Assembly: GCF_000024205.1 (NCBI RefSeq)
Contig: NC_013216.1
Location: 4,154,001 to 4,218,000, forward strand
Source of the DNA: Desulfofarcimen acetoxidans DSM 771
GTDB taxonomy: Bacteria; Bacillota; Desulfotomaculia; Desulfotomaculales; Desulfofarciminaceae
Reading direction: 5' to 3'
Length of the DNA stretch: 64,000 nucleotides
Below, in pieces: positions 38,894 through 47,739 of the stretch. The notes beneath the pieces are model-generated. The model worked only from the letters and a program-made list of their open reading frames with translations. It ran no database searches and was not told the DNA's origin. The number at the start of each line of letters is the position of its first letter. The stretch's first letter is position 1. The position numbers and the translations under genes are program-made.

Positions 38894-39094
38894 GTGCTGG
38901 GGAAAATCATGCAGAAGGATTACGCCGCAACCTGCGGATACCACAGCGGGGAGCTGATGAACCGCCTCACAGAAGATATTACAATGGTGAGCGAAGGTAT
39001 CACGGGCATCGTAACGAAAGTTTGCGGGGTTATTGACAAAGCTGCTGTGTGCTGCGGGGTCTTAAATGCCTGTTTTTCAAGCGCAGGCACATGA
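38894..39094 (+). pseudogene. Fragment of an ABC exporter membrane domain
   Basis: The segment HSGELMNRLTEDITMVSEG is the conserved coupling-helix region of ABC exporter permease domains. Only about 45 residues remain, without ATPase. Confidence 0.6.
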
Positions 39095-39243
39095 TGCATA
39101 TGATAAGCCACGTCCATTCGGTATCTGGAGAGGACATCGCCAAAAATGAAAAGCCTGCATAAAAGGGCAGGGCTTATGAGGCAATGAGAAGGCGTGCGTA
39201 TCGAATCACCGGATTGTATGGCGTCCTATCGGGGGGAACGTAG

Positions 39244-39440
39244 ATGAAAAAAATCATGGTTCAGAAATCGGGCTGGAGCATCAACGCTTTACTGGCCGGA
39301 CCGTTTTGGTATCTTTACAGGGGGATGTTTGGCAGAGGGCTTCTATTCCTGCTCCTTTGTCTGGTGAAGAACCCTCTTCTGCCGTCAGCAATTCTTCAAA
39401 CAGCTTCTCCCCCGGCCTAATCCCGGTAAAAGTTATCTTG
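39244..39440. pseudogene. Junction of a DUF2628-like fragment and a CapD C-terminal fragment
   Basis: On the plus strand from ATG 39244 the reading is a DUF2628-like start (SINALLAGPFWYLYRGMFGR). At about 39362 it meets an antisense copy of the 25783 gene's C-terminal segment (GIRPGEKLFEELLTAEEGSS). Both are truncated; a deletion or recombination joined them. 39095-39243 holds nothing recognised. Confidence 0.65.
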
Positions 39441-39515
39441 TTTAAAAACATTAAGGCAGGTGAAGGTTGCCTGCCTTTTACTATCAAATAAATCTTTTAT
39501 GTGGGTCTGCCCCTT
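39439..39515 (+). repeat. S repeat, short copy
   Basis: AAACATTAAGGCAGG...CCTGCCTTTT is followed by CAAATAAA and GGGTCTGCCCC. Longer copies lie at 55396 and 56528. Confidence 0.65.
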
Positions 39516-39741
39516 ATGTTTATACTAAACTTGAAACGCGGGCTAAACACAAGTTCCAATATGATTTTATTGAAATGGCTAAATTCTAATTTTGAAGCTG
39601 CCCTTTTGGTATCATTAAGTCAACAATAAAATTTAGTTGACCGATGCGGGACAAAATAGTACTATATAGTCAACAAGTTAGTAATTTAATATTAACAAAC
39701 CAGTATAACGTTACAAAAATTTTAGAATCTGAGGTGATTAA

Positions 39742-39948
39742 GTGGCTAATAAAGTTACAAGCGGTCAGGTTTACCGCAATCTCAAAGAATTCTATGAAAA
39801 AAACGGTTATTCTCCATCCGTCAGAGAACTTGCAGGAATACTCGGGACCTCCAGCGGATCAGTGCACAGGCATATGAAAACATTAAAAAGCATTGGCTGG
39901 ATTTCTGCTGAGCCGAACAAAGCAAGGTCATTAAAACTGCATAAATAA
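39742..39948 (+). CDS. LexA N-terminal-like HTH protein, possible antitoxin
   Basis: This 68-residue winged helix (GYSPSVRELAGILGTSSGSV) equals the DNA-binding half of LexA, without the protease half. GTG start with GAGGTG upstream. A truncated RelE-like start (MTKQKV, stop) follows at 39964. A second copy at 34690 keeps only the 3' end but a longer toxin. I infer a toxin-antitoxin pair in which this protein is the DNA-binding antitoxin. Confidence 0.7.
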   Translation: MANKVTSGQVYRNLKEFYEKNGYSPSVRELAGILGTSSGSVHRHMKTLKSIGWISAEPNKARSLKLHK

Positions 39949-40167
39949 TGGGTTTGAAAAGCAAATGACTAAACAAAAAGTTTAATCTTATTGTACTTTA
40001 AAACGCAGTTAATTGCATTATGGAACACCTGTTCACCAAACGGGACCAAACATATTGATATCATGGCAGAAAAGAGTTAGTATTAAGCCAAGGCCGGACA
40101 GAACCGATGAATAAACGGTCAACGGTCAGGTTTTATCCAAACTATATGCAGAAAGGAGGGATAATAG

Positions 40168-40392
40168 ATGGCAGTTAGCAAAGTTCCCGGCAATTCCGTA
40201 CTGAAGATGCAGTTTCAAACCGGAGTTGACGGTACAGGTAAGCCGGTATACCGGAACAAAAGCTTGAACAATATCAAAGCAGGTGCCGCCGACCAGGATG
40301 TTTTTGATACCGCCCAGACTATGGCAGGACTGCAGGAGTACACACTTACAGCAGTCAACCGTGCGGACAATTCCGAGTTAGTTAACCAGTAA
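40168..40392 (+). CDS. DUF1659 family protein
   Basis: This is a 74-residue small protein (VLKMQFQTGVDGTGKPVYRN) of the Firmicute family DUF1659, function unknown. GAAAGGAGGG precedes the ATG. It is the first gene of the usual triad DUF1659-DUF2922-YvrJ, here followed by the start of an amidase. Confidence 0.85.
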   Translation: MAVSKVPGNSVLKMQFQTGVDGTGKPVYRNKSLNNIKAGAADQDVFDTAQTMAGLQEYTLTAVNRADNSELVNQ

Positions 40393-40451
40393 GAGCAAGT
40401 CAAGTGTAATTAGTTTAACCGGCAATCTATGACAGAGGAGGTGAAACATAA

Positions 40452-40673
40452 ATGACCCAAACGCTCAGAATGACTTTTCTCAACGCAGCCGGCAACCGTG
40501 TCTCTATCAGCCTGGACAATCCCAGAGATAACCTCACCCAGTCAGAGGTAGAGGCTGCTATGAATACCGTTATCACTAAGAAAGTTTTTACTACTTCCGG
40601 CGGCGATCTGGTTTCCATTGACAGTGCTGCTGTTATTGATACCACTACCACAGAAATCATCGCCGGTTCATAA
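40452..40673 (+). CDS. DUF2922 family protein
   Basis: This is a 73-residue protein (QTLRMTFLNAAGNRVSISLD) of DUF2922, function unknown, 59 nt behind the DUF1659 gene with GAGGAGGTG upstream. A hairpin GGGGATG / CATCCCC at 40679-40701 follows and may attenuate readthrough to yvrJ. Confidence 0.85.
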   Translation: MTQTLRMTFLNAAGNRVSISLDNPRDNLTQSEVEAAMNTVITKKVFTTSGGDLVSIDSAAVIDTTTTEIIAGS

Positions 40674-40791
40674 AAAAAGGGGATGTTAACCACACATCCC
40701 CGCCAAAATATTAGCTGATTAGATAGTATCACAGTTGCAGGCTCCTGACCATAGTTTTTTGTACGATATAATCCGGGGGTGAAGCATCAGA

Positions 40792-40983
40792 ATGGACGAA
40801 GTAGTCAAACTGGCAGCCAATTACGGCTTTCCCATGGTTGTGGCGGGATACCTTTTAGTGCGCCTGGAACCGGTGATTAAGGATCTGCAAAAGTCAATCT
40901 CCCTACTGACTGTAGTGGTGGCCAGGCAGGGTGAAGTTGACTACGAGGAGGCCAGGCGGCTGGTGGAAGGAAGCAATATATAA
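40792..40983 (+). CDS. YvrJ family protein
   Basis: This is a 63-residue protein with one membrane helix (FPMVVAGYLLVRLEPVI) and a short amphipathic tail (KDLQKSISLLTVVVARQGEV). The family is a phage-holin-like small membrane protein of unknown role. Its stop codon overlaps the ATG of the amidase fragment (TAATG), so they were once coupled. A split copy lies at 27986-28680. Confidence 0.85.
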   Translation: MDEVVKLAANYGFPMVVAGYLLVRLEPVIKDLQKSISLLTVVVARQGEVDYEEARRLVEGSNI

Positions 40984-41087
40984 TGAAACACACTCACATT
41001 ATACTGCATCATACCGGAGCGGAAGAGAAGGATACCGCTCAAATCCGTCGTTATCACTTAAGCCTGGGCTGGCAGGATATAGGCTAA
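40983..41087 (+). pseudogene. N-acetylmuramoyl-L-alanine amidase, 5' fragment
   Basis: Thirty-four codons read HIILHHTGAEEKDTAQIRRY and then GWQDIG, the amidase_2 start with its zinc histidine, then TAA. The rest of the enzyme is missing. Confidence 0.75.
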
Positions 41088-41124
41088 TCCTAAAGAGTAT
41101 GAACAGTTAATAAAATTCTAAAAG

Positions 41125-41157
41125 AAACCCGTATCGCTGTTAAAGTGATACGGGTTT
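41125..41157 (+). terminator. Terminator after the DUF1659 operon
   Basis: AAACCCGTATC and GATACGGGTTT form a perfect stem; a short T-run follows. Confidence 0.8.
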
Positions 41158-41179
41158 GCTAATAAAGCCACAACAAACT

Positions 41180-41304
41180 GTCATTATTTAACAAGGGCCT
41201 GACCCTTATGAATGAGAGTCAGCAATTGGAACTATTTTACTAGGGCCAGGCCTCTGTTAAAAATTAAAAAAGAACGATTTTCTCTTTTTAAATTTTTTCG
41301 AGCA
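41180..41304. repeat. Partial T repeat, two palindromes and H element 3
   Basis: TTTAACAAGGGCCTGACCC (41187-41205) is followed by GGGCCAGGCC (41243-41252). A hairpin with arms AAATTAAAAAAG and CTTTTTAAATTTT ends in TCGAGCA (41298-41304). Read on the minus strand, the element supplies the end L-E-K-I-stop to a broken frame at 41288-41470. Confidence 0.65.
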
Positions 41305-41438
41305 GAAACTCCGCTGCGCGTGTGTTAAACAACTCCTTCAACTTCACGGTTGCTCCCTTTTTCTTGACAATGAGTCGCTCGTACGCCACGGCATTAGCTT
41401 TGGCTTTGGTTTTATTAATCCCAAGGAATGTACTATTC

Positions 41439-42437
41439 TCAATGCAACTCGTTTTTAATTTTCTGTACAATTTCTTTATCCAGTGCAGTTATTTTACATA
41501 TAACATCAACCGATATACCTTCTTTCAAGGCCGCCCTTGCTGTTTCCAAAGCCTTTTTCAACTCGCCTTCTTTTATGCCTTCCTTAATCCCCTCTTTTAT
41601 ACCCTCTTTTTTCGCCTGCTGCTGCATCTCATCTAGTGTTACCTCGAGGTTCATAATCATAAATTCCACCTCCAACTGGTTGGCTTCCTCCATAATACGG
41701 TCAACTTCCTTATGCAAATGGACCGGCATTCTCGGCTTGATGACATTTTTGAGCCAAATCATAATTTGCCTGAATTCATCCTGAGTTAGTTTTCTCAATA
41801 CCATGATTAATTTCCTCAGGCGTCTAATTAATTCCTTATGGTTCATTGTCTGGTCCAGAACAAATACGCTGGCTATCAGGTTTGCCATTTCGTACAGTTC
41901 CTCATCTTTGTATCTGTTGACATCAAACAATATGTAACTAAAGTCCAATACCCGCCCACCGAATATTTGATAGTCAGACAGCATTTCCCTGAAATTCATC
42001 TTTGCCGTCCAGTTGTTCTTGCCATTGTACAATACCGCCGGTACTATAGCCGGCAGCCTAAAGTCTTTACGATCCCTTTCTTCTTTCTGTGTGTTATTGT
42101 ACGTTTCTCTCCATATCTGCACCATGTACTGTAGTAAACGAAAGGGCATCAGAAAATCTACAGTAGATTGTAACTCCAGCAGTACGTAGAATATGACATC
42201 CTTTTCCTTCGTCCGGAGCCGATACACCACATCTGCCTCTTTTTCACTGAAATCTTCCAGCACGAATGACTTATCAACCAGGAGCAACCCATCTTCTTCT
42301 ATTTCGTTCACCCAATCCTCTTGCACAAAGGTTTTGATTAATTCCAGAAATATCTTTTTATTGCTGAGAAGTTGCTTATAACCCTTGTCATGGGGATGGT
42401 GTGGATGTTTTAGGTTAGGTTGGCCACTTTCCGTCAT
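41439..42437 (-). CDS. Rpn/YhgA-type recombination-promoting nuclease, copy A
   Basis: This 332-residue PD-(D/E)XK nuclease belongs to the Rpn (transposase_31) family, which cuts DNA and promotes RecA-independent recombination in E. coli relatives. The N-terminal part shows HDKGYKQLLSNKKIFLELI, then EADVVYR and YVLLELQS as the likely D...E-x-Q active site. A run of GIKE repeats follows at about 280-295 (three units). It is nearly identical to copy B at 51187, which has two more units. The duplicated block extends beyond the gene on both sides. Confidence 0.88.
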   Translation of the reverse strand: MTESGQPNLKHPHHPHDKGYKQLLSNKKIFLELIKTFVQEDWVNEIEEDGLLLVDKSFVLEDFSEKEADVVYRLRTKEKDVIFYVLLELQSTVDFLMPFRLLQYMVQIWRETYNNTQKEERDRKDFRLPAIVPAVLYNGKNNWTAKMNFREMLSDYQIFGGRVLDFSYILFDVNRYKDEELYEMANLIASVFVLDQTMNHKELIRRLRKLIMVLRKLTQDEFRQIMIWLKNVIKPRMPVHLHKEVDRIMEEANQLEVEFMIMNLEVTLDEMQQQAKKEGIKEGIKEGIKEGELKKALETARAALKEGISVDVICKITALDKEIVQKIKNELH

Positions 42438-42597
42438 GGGATCACTCCCTTCGTAATTATTATATCACAGACTGCCAGTAAATGGTCATAGCATTATGAA
42501 ATCCTTTTGTTGTAAAAGTGGATAATTACCTCCGCAACTTTATCCTATTCTATTATTGGGTCCGATCTATTTGAAAAAATTACTGTTCTCCTCACCA

Positions 42598-42748
42598 TTC
42601 CACCAGCAAGCAACCCTATTTTTCCTTCTAACTCCATGGTACAGAGGATTCTTAGTAATGCTGACGGATTACTCCCTAATATACCGGCCAAATGTTCAAC
42701 ACTTTGTGGGATCGGGTTAAGGTGATCATAGATTTCCTTTTCAATTTG
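42598..42748 (-). pseudogene. 3' tail of dprA carried with Rpn copy A
   Basis: This stretch matches the last ~50 codons of the comM-dprA gene at 52351 (PIPQSVEHLAGILG-type winged helix end). It is cut off abruptly near 42748 and has no start. It shows that the Rpn block was copied from the 51-52 kb locus. Confidence 0.85.
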
Positions 42749-42860
42749 ATGCCCTGGTCACAAAAGATTCCGGATAATTACCGCAACAGAAAAAATTAAG
42801 TATTATGTCTCAGAATCCCGGCACCTAAGTTGTTTCGGGATTTTAATTTATGATGCACCC

Positions 42861-42896
42861 GTAAGTTAAGCGCTTACTTTTAAATTTTTACGAGCA
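42861..42896. repeat. H element 4
   Basis: A short hairpin (GTAAG...CTTAC) is followed by TTTTAAATTTTTACGAGCA. The flank is the same as in other H elements with one change (ACGAGCA). Confidence 0.45.
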
Positions 42897-42914
42897 CATT
42901 TTATTAGTACACAA

Positions 42915-42974
42915 AACAAGGCCGCCATTCATCCCACCACCTTAGAGGTGGGATGAATGGCGGCCTTGTTTTAG
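42915..42974. repeat. 26-bp perfect inverted repeat (60-nt hairpin)
   Basis: The arms begin AAAACAAGGCCGCCATTC and are perfect over 26 bp around an 8-nt loop (ACCTTAGA). The stem ends in AAAA/TTTT, so it can terminate transcription in both directions. It stands between H elements 4 and 5, downstream of the YgiT/DUF4258 pair. Confidence 0.85.
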
Positions 42975-43013
42975 TTAAAAAAACATTTTTCCTTTTTTTA
43001 ATTTTTTCGAGCA
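42973..43013. repeat. H element 5
   Basis: An A/T-only stem (AAAAAAA / TTTTTTT around CATTTTTCC) is followed by TTTTTTCGAGCA, 6 nt from the stop codon of the YgiT gene. Confidence 0.55.
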
Positions 43014-43018
43014 TGAAA

Positions 43019-43240
43019 TCAACCCGTGGCGGGATCAAACCGTCTCTTAAGCAGTTTTTGTGCTTCTTCTGCAATATCCAACATCAATCCTCCAGGATAA
43101 AACCGCTGCCCACATGATGTACATTTCTTTACTTTTATATTTTTACGGATTATAGTAATTCCGCTAATTATTCTTTTGACGTCTTGTTTTATTTCAATAA
43201 CTTTTCCACCACAAAAAGTACAAGGCTTCATAATTGACAC
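43019..43240 (-). CDS. YgiT-type zinc-finger protein, likely antitoxin
   Basis: This 73-residue protein has two CxxC pairs (PCTFCGGKVIEIK and CTSCGQRFYPGG), the MqsA N-terminal zinc-finger type. It has only a short helical C-terminus and no full XRE domain. It follows the DUF4258 gene by 62 nt on the same strand, the common toxin-then-antitoxin order of this pair. Confidence 0.8.
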   Translation of the reverse strand: MSIMKPCTFCGGKVIEIKQDVKRIISGITIIRKNIKVKKCTSCGQRFYPGGLMLDIAEEAQKLLKRRFDPATG

Positions 43241-43302
43241 CTCCTGTTAAGCAAATTAGTTTATTTTCTCTTAAACCCCAATTTACCCATATCATCCCAT
43301 AT

Positions 43303-43611
43303 TTATTCAAACATTAAACATACAGTAATAACCGTAAATGGTTCATCAACCGTTGTTACAATATATATCTGTCTACTATTAATAATTTTATGTAATAACA
43401 CTTTAAAATCTCTACCATGAAATTGACACTCAATATCTTTACCATAACAACCACACCCATAGACATCAAAATCAGAAATATTTCTATCGGACATTTTAAG
43501 AATTGCATGGTCAGTAAGTTCATATTTCTTTGACAAAAATAATTTGTTAATCAAATCAACTGTTTCTTTGCTAATTTTTATATTTTTCCCATGAAACATG
43601 CTCTGCTCCAA
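43303..43611 (-). CDS. DUF4258 protein, likely MqsR/RelE-like toxin
   Basis: This 102-residue protein (LTDHAILKMSDRNISDFDV...PFTVITVCLMFE) fits DUF4258, predicted RelE-fold RNases. Paired with the downstream zinc-finger gene it probably forms a type II toxin-antitoxin unit. The module is bounded by H element 5 on one side and R repeat copy 2 on the other. Confidence 0.75.
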   Translation of the reverse strand: MEQSMFHGKNIKISKETVDLINKLFLSKKYELTDHAILKMSDRNISDFDVYGCGCYGKDIECQFHGRDFKVLLHKIINSRQIYIVTTVDEPFTVITVCLMFE

Positions 43612-43694
43612 TTTCTAAATTATTTTCCTTATGTTTATTTTACTACATAATCATACCAGAGCGATGAAATTTTATTCCGGCGATCCATTAAATT

Positions 43695-43842
43695 AAGCTC
43701 CGATAAAAAGCATTATGAAAGGCCAACCACCTTTCCGATGATTGGCCTTTCTTGAATTATCAAATTAAATCGTGTTGCATCTGAGTCTTGGGGGGAGAAT
43801 AATTGGTAGTCATTTACGGGGCCAGGCCCTAGGAAATGTAAG
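43695..43842. repeat. R repeat copy 2
   Basis: CATTATGAAAGGCCAACCAC...GATTGGCCTTT, TCGTGTTGCATCTGAGTC and GGGGCCAGGCCCTAGG occur in the same order as in the other R copies. Confidence 0.85.
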
Positions 43843-43989
43843 CATGTCTTGACAGTTTTTTACTGGGTCGAGTAGAAGTGAGCCTCTCAAACTTTAGGAG
43901 ACGCTTTGTGTTCCCTGTTTCTCCCCGTTTCCTCTGGGAGTGTCACAATATATGCTCCATGACCTGATTGGACTCAAACAACGATAGGT

Positions 43990-45105
43990 AAGGGTCTTCC
44001 TCGCACATTACCGGAAATGGTTATGCCGTTCGGAAGCCCTTTTCCCCCGTTTCGCACCGGACTTGACACTTTCGCGTCATCCGGCGCTCCATCAACCTTA
44101 CTTGCTAACTTTGTTCAACTTTTCTCTCATCCTGTTTAGTTTACGTAATATAGGCTTAGATAGATTTAGCTTAATTTCATTGCTATGAACTAATTCGTGA
44201 CATGTTTTGCAGACACTGGCTAGATTAGGTACACGATTTATAAGTTTCAAAGGTAAGCGTTCATTAATATGATGGAATTCGATGGTGATTCCATTAAGTT
44301 TTACACCACATATTTTGCAATTACCTCTGTCCCGATTTAATACGTATCCCCGGTTGAGAAAGTACTCAAAATTATACTTTGGGTGGATGCTCGAACTGTG
44401 TGTAATTTTATTGATGAAATGACTGCTGAGCAATTCGTCATCTCTTGGCAGCCTTCGGAATTTATCGGTACGTTTCCGGTATAATTCCCTTCCGACTGGG
44501 GTATATGGAGTTTCATCCTGGTTCTTTTGTTTGGTTTTTCTCCATTTACAATATTACAATGAGGTAACTCCAATGATCTGATTACCATATTTGACAGCAG
44601 GGATCATAGATGCATACATGTTGTGAACTGTTGTCAGGTTGTTTACCTCATTTGCCAGGACAAGCCTTCCCCCATATTTCTTGATTTCCCGAAAGGCCAA
44701 GCGTTTTATTACCCAGGAGTATTTACTAAGATCCGAGCAGAGCTGCGTTGCAGGTTGATAGTAATTAATAAGTCCACGAATTATGCTATTGACTTTATAG
44801 ATCTGACAGATTGCCAGATCTATGTTTACACATCTTCCAATCCGTTTTATCTGTTTTCGGATTTCGAATACTTTTTGCTTCAGCCGGTTAGGGTTGGGTC
44901 GGGTCTTTGATACGTGTCCCTTTCTGGCTTTTCCTGATGGAATAACTTTGTAAGTAAATCCGAGAAACTCAATGGGCTTCTTTTTAATATTGGTGATTTG
45001 CGTTTTATCTTCAGACAGTGTAAGCTTAAGTTGATCCTGTAGATACTGTTACAGTTGTTTCTTCCATTTTTCTGCATTTAGTTTTGTATCGGTTATCAGA
45101 ACCCG
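43990..45105 (-). pseudogene. Group II intron 0 remnant: RT-maturase C-terminus with HNH domain
   Basis: Reading from 45105 the frame gives RVLITDTKLNAEKW, a stop, then KTQITNIKKKPIEFLGFTYK and the maturase part (SIIRGLINYYQPATQ). It ends at a stop near 44570 and resumes in another frame as an HNH endonuclease (44433-44098: CKICGVKLNG...HHINERLPLK...CKTCHELVH). A domain V-like hairpin lies at 44054-44087 and the 3' end near 43990. The N-terminal half, up to the YADD motif, is missing. 43843-43989 holds the 3' exon flank and nothing else recognised. Confidence 0.8.
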
Positions 45106-45332
45106 GTGAGTAGCCCCAGGGAATCTCACCCCGAGGCCCTCTCAGGTAGGGTCGAGGACAGGCGCGGTAGCAGTTCTAGACCTTGTGAGGCCAATCCGGT
45201 TCTCTCCTTTCGGGCGAGTGTCCCCCTCAAGCGGGTCATCTGCCCCGTTTCCAACCCCCGCCTCGTCAAACGCAGCGTGCAGATTTCCCGCACTGCGCTT
45301 TCCTGCTAACTTCACATCAAGGGTTATGTGAC

Positions 45333-45877
45333 CTATTGTGCTGGCAGCGCTTTCGGATTTTTGTAGTGCCGTATCTTATAATCCGAGTATAAACCTAAGT
45401 TCTGATACAGCCAATTCCTACTCCACCTGTCCCAGCCAAAGCCTTTGAGATTACGGGCTCGCATTAGATGTCGCCGTACTTTCTTCTCAATCCAGTCCTT
45501 TACATAGCCAAAGCAGCGACCGGAGTTCCCAACTCGATAGTAATTCACCCATCCACGTAGAACAGGGTTAATGAGTTCAATAACTCTGCTCACTGGTTGT
45601 GATTGAAAACGACGAAATGTTTCTTTTAGTTCGGTCAATATTTTGGTGCGTGCTTTCATTTTTGGTGTAAATAGTACTCCCCATTTACCTTTGCGAGTTC
45701 GGCTCCTTCGAAAGTCAAAGCCTAAGAAGCCAAAACTTTCTCCGTTGGCTAGGTTTACTATCCGGGTTTTCTCTTCATTAAGTTGCACGCCAAGTTTTGT
45801 TAACTCTTCAAGTAAGCGCTGATAGACAGCCTTTTCCAACCAATTCCATTTAGGGTAAGCATCAATTAGAATCACAA
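45333..45877 (-). pseudogene. Intron 2 RT-maturase, C-terminal part (split by intron 3)
   Basis: This is the second exon of the intron 2 protein: V-I-L-I-D-A-Y after the catalytic aspartates, thumb and maturase (GFLGFDFRRSRTRKG, GWVNYYRVGNSGRCFG). It joins 47740-48517 in frame if intron 3 is removed at 45878/47739, giving 440 codons and a stop (1323 nt). As it stands the protein cannot be made without splicing. Confidence 0.9.
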
Positions 45878-47739
45878 GGTGAGTAGCCCCAGGGAATCTC
45901 ACCACGAGGCCCTCTCAGAACCGGACTTGAACCTCTTAGCTCATCCGGCTCCCATTATCCAGCCGCAGGACAAATCCCCATTTGCCAATGTATGAACAGC
46001 TTCGGTTCACGCCTGGCAATCTTGCCGAGCCAATAAGTCGCCCGCCGTTTGTGAGTAGCGAATTTCTTAAACTTTCGTTGCACCCAGCGGACTAAGGCCC
46101 GGTCCATGTGCCTGAGTACAGAATACAGTTCCGACTTGTAAAAGCGCCCGTAATAGTTTACCCAGCCTCTGATTACCGGATTAAACATACGCGATAAGTC
46201 TTCAAGTGCCTTGTCCGGTTTCAGATGTACACGCCAATCATGAATGGTTTGACGCATAGCCTTTTTCGCTTTATTACTAGCTGCCGGGGTGAAGTTGACA
46301 AAGTGCTTTCCGTATTTGTTCTTAGACCTGCGCGGCCGGAAGGTGTAGCCCAGAAAGTCGAATTTGGTTTCTTGATGTTCACCTCGCCGATCGTCGTCTT
46401 TGCAATAGACAATGCGGGTCTTGTCCGGATGGAGTTCTAACTCACATTCCGCAAACCGCTCCTTTAAGCTGTCATGAAGTTTTTCCGCATCTTTCTTGCT
46501 GCGGCAGTGTGCTACACTATCATCGGCATAACGAGCGAATGGCTTGTCGGGATGATTCCGTGCCATCCATACATCATACGCATAGTGCAGGAACAAATTA
46601 GCTAGAACGGGACTAATGACGCCTCCCTGCGGAGTACCTTTTGTACGTTCCTTGAGCATGCCATCTGGCATTTGAAAAGGTGCTTTGAGCCATCTCTGAA
46701 TGTAGAGTATAACCCATGGGTTATCGGTATGTTTGCGGACAGCTTTCATCAATAAGTCATGGTTAATATTATCGAACAGACCTTTGATATCGAACTCCAG
46801 CACCCAGTCATACTTCCAGCATCGCTGCCGGGTAACAGCTAGCGCATCAACTGCTGATTTTCCTGGCCGATACCCATAAGAGTCCGGGTGGAAATGTGGC
46901 TCCACAAGCGGCTCAAAATATATTTTGGCCACCATCTGTGCTACCCGGTCTGCCACAGTGGGTACCCCGAGTATTCTCTTACCACCGGTTTTCTTGGGTA
47001 TTTCCACAGCTTTAACGGGCGGGGGAAAATAGCTACCAGAAGACATCCTGTTCCAAATCTTATATAGGTTGTTCTTCAAGTTTGCTTCAAATGCTTCCAG
47101 ACTTTCGTCGTCTATTCCGGCTGCCCCCTTATTTGCTTTCACTCGTTGAAATGCCTCCAGCACTACGTGCTTGGAGATTTCGTACGGCTTTGTTTTGTTC
47201 ATTGGCTCCTCCCTTATGGTTGACCTTTGTTCAAAACTGGATAACACAGCCCCTTCGTTCCACTCCCATTACGGAGCTTCATCACTACTACAGGCTGTTC
47301 CGCCCCTGCTCTCCGCATCGATACTTTCGTCCTTGCGGGTCTTCCACTTGGAGTTTTCTCTTAGCATCGGAGGGCAGGTTCCCACGTTCCTAACCAAAGC
47401 CTGTGCCACGTTCACGCCGCCTTCATGCCGGCCACCACCTGGACAGTAAACAGGTTTCCTCCAGATTTATCCCGGGTTAACGACTACCCTCCGGTTTTGA
47501 TGACATCCCTACGCTTTCGACACTTTATCAGCGGTTCACGGGTGTTCGTCTCCATTGGCACTTACCTGACAAAGTCATGCTTCGCCTTTTCCGTAACGCT
47601 CACCACCATGGCTTTTGACCACAGCAGCTTACGGTGGTTTGGAGCCTCTACCTGCATAGCGGCTCCGAGGGGCCTTCCCTCATCTTTGGTTAAGCATAGC
47701 TTACGGGCTTTTAGCTAGCCCTACGCCTTCGTGGCGCAC
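45878..47739 (-). mobile_element. Group II intron 3, inserted in the intron 2 RT gene
   Basis: The 5' end GTGCGCCACGAAGG is at 47739 and the 3' end GGCTACTCACC at 45878, the choice that restores the reading frame of the host RT (D-D-I-V). Domain V occupies 45918-45951 (34 nt, beginning GAGCCGGATGAGC). Domain VI is a short stem GGTGAG / CTCACC. It carries a full RT gene. Length is 1862 nt. Confidence 0.9.
45955..47202 (-). CDS. ltrA: Group II intron reverse transcriptase-maturase (intron 3)
   Basis: This intact 415-residue intron-encoded protein helps splicing and copies the intron into new sites by retrohoming. RT domain motifs: GGKRILGVPTVADRVAQ, YGYRPGKSAVDA, GTPQGGVISPVLANL and the catalytic FARYADD. 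The thumb/maturase part (FLGYTFRPRRSKNKYGKHF, NPVIRGWVNYYGRF) runs to the C-terminus. No HNH endonuclease is present, so it resembles group IIC/bacterial-class proteins that prime from the host strand. The start at 47202 has GGGAGGAG upstream; 47247 lacks this. Confidence 0.95.
   Translation of the reverse strand: MNKTKPYEISKHVVLEAFQRVKANKGAAGIDDESLEAFEANLKNNLYKIWNRMSSGSYFPPPVKAVEIPKKTGGKRILGVPTVADRVAQMVAKIYFEPLVEPHFHPDSYGYRPGKSAVDALAVTRQRCWKYDWVLEFDIKGLFDNINHDLLMKAVRKHTDNPWVILYIQRWLKAPFQMPDGMLKERTKGTPQGGVISPVLANLFLHYAYDVWMARNHPDKPFARYADDSVAHCRSKKDAEKLHDSLKERFAECELELHPDKTRIVYCKDDDRRGEHQETKFDFLGYTFRPRRSKNKYGKHFVNFTPAASNKAKKAMRQTIHDWRVHLKPDKALEDLSRMFNPVIRGWVNYYGRFYKSELYSVLRHMDRALVRWVQRKFKKFATHKRRATYWLGKIARREPKLFIHWQMGICPAAG

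Noticed and set aside
44098-44433. Free-standing HNH endonuclease gene
   Set aside because: Reading upstream in frame gives group II maturase sequence, so it is the C-terminal domain of the broken intron 0 protein.
45106-45309. Plus-strand 67-residue ORF
   Set aside because: It covers the domain V/VI and 3' end of introns 1 and 2; no RBS or family match.
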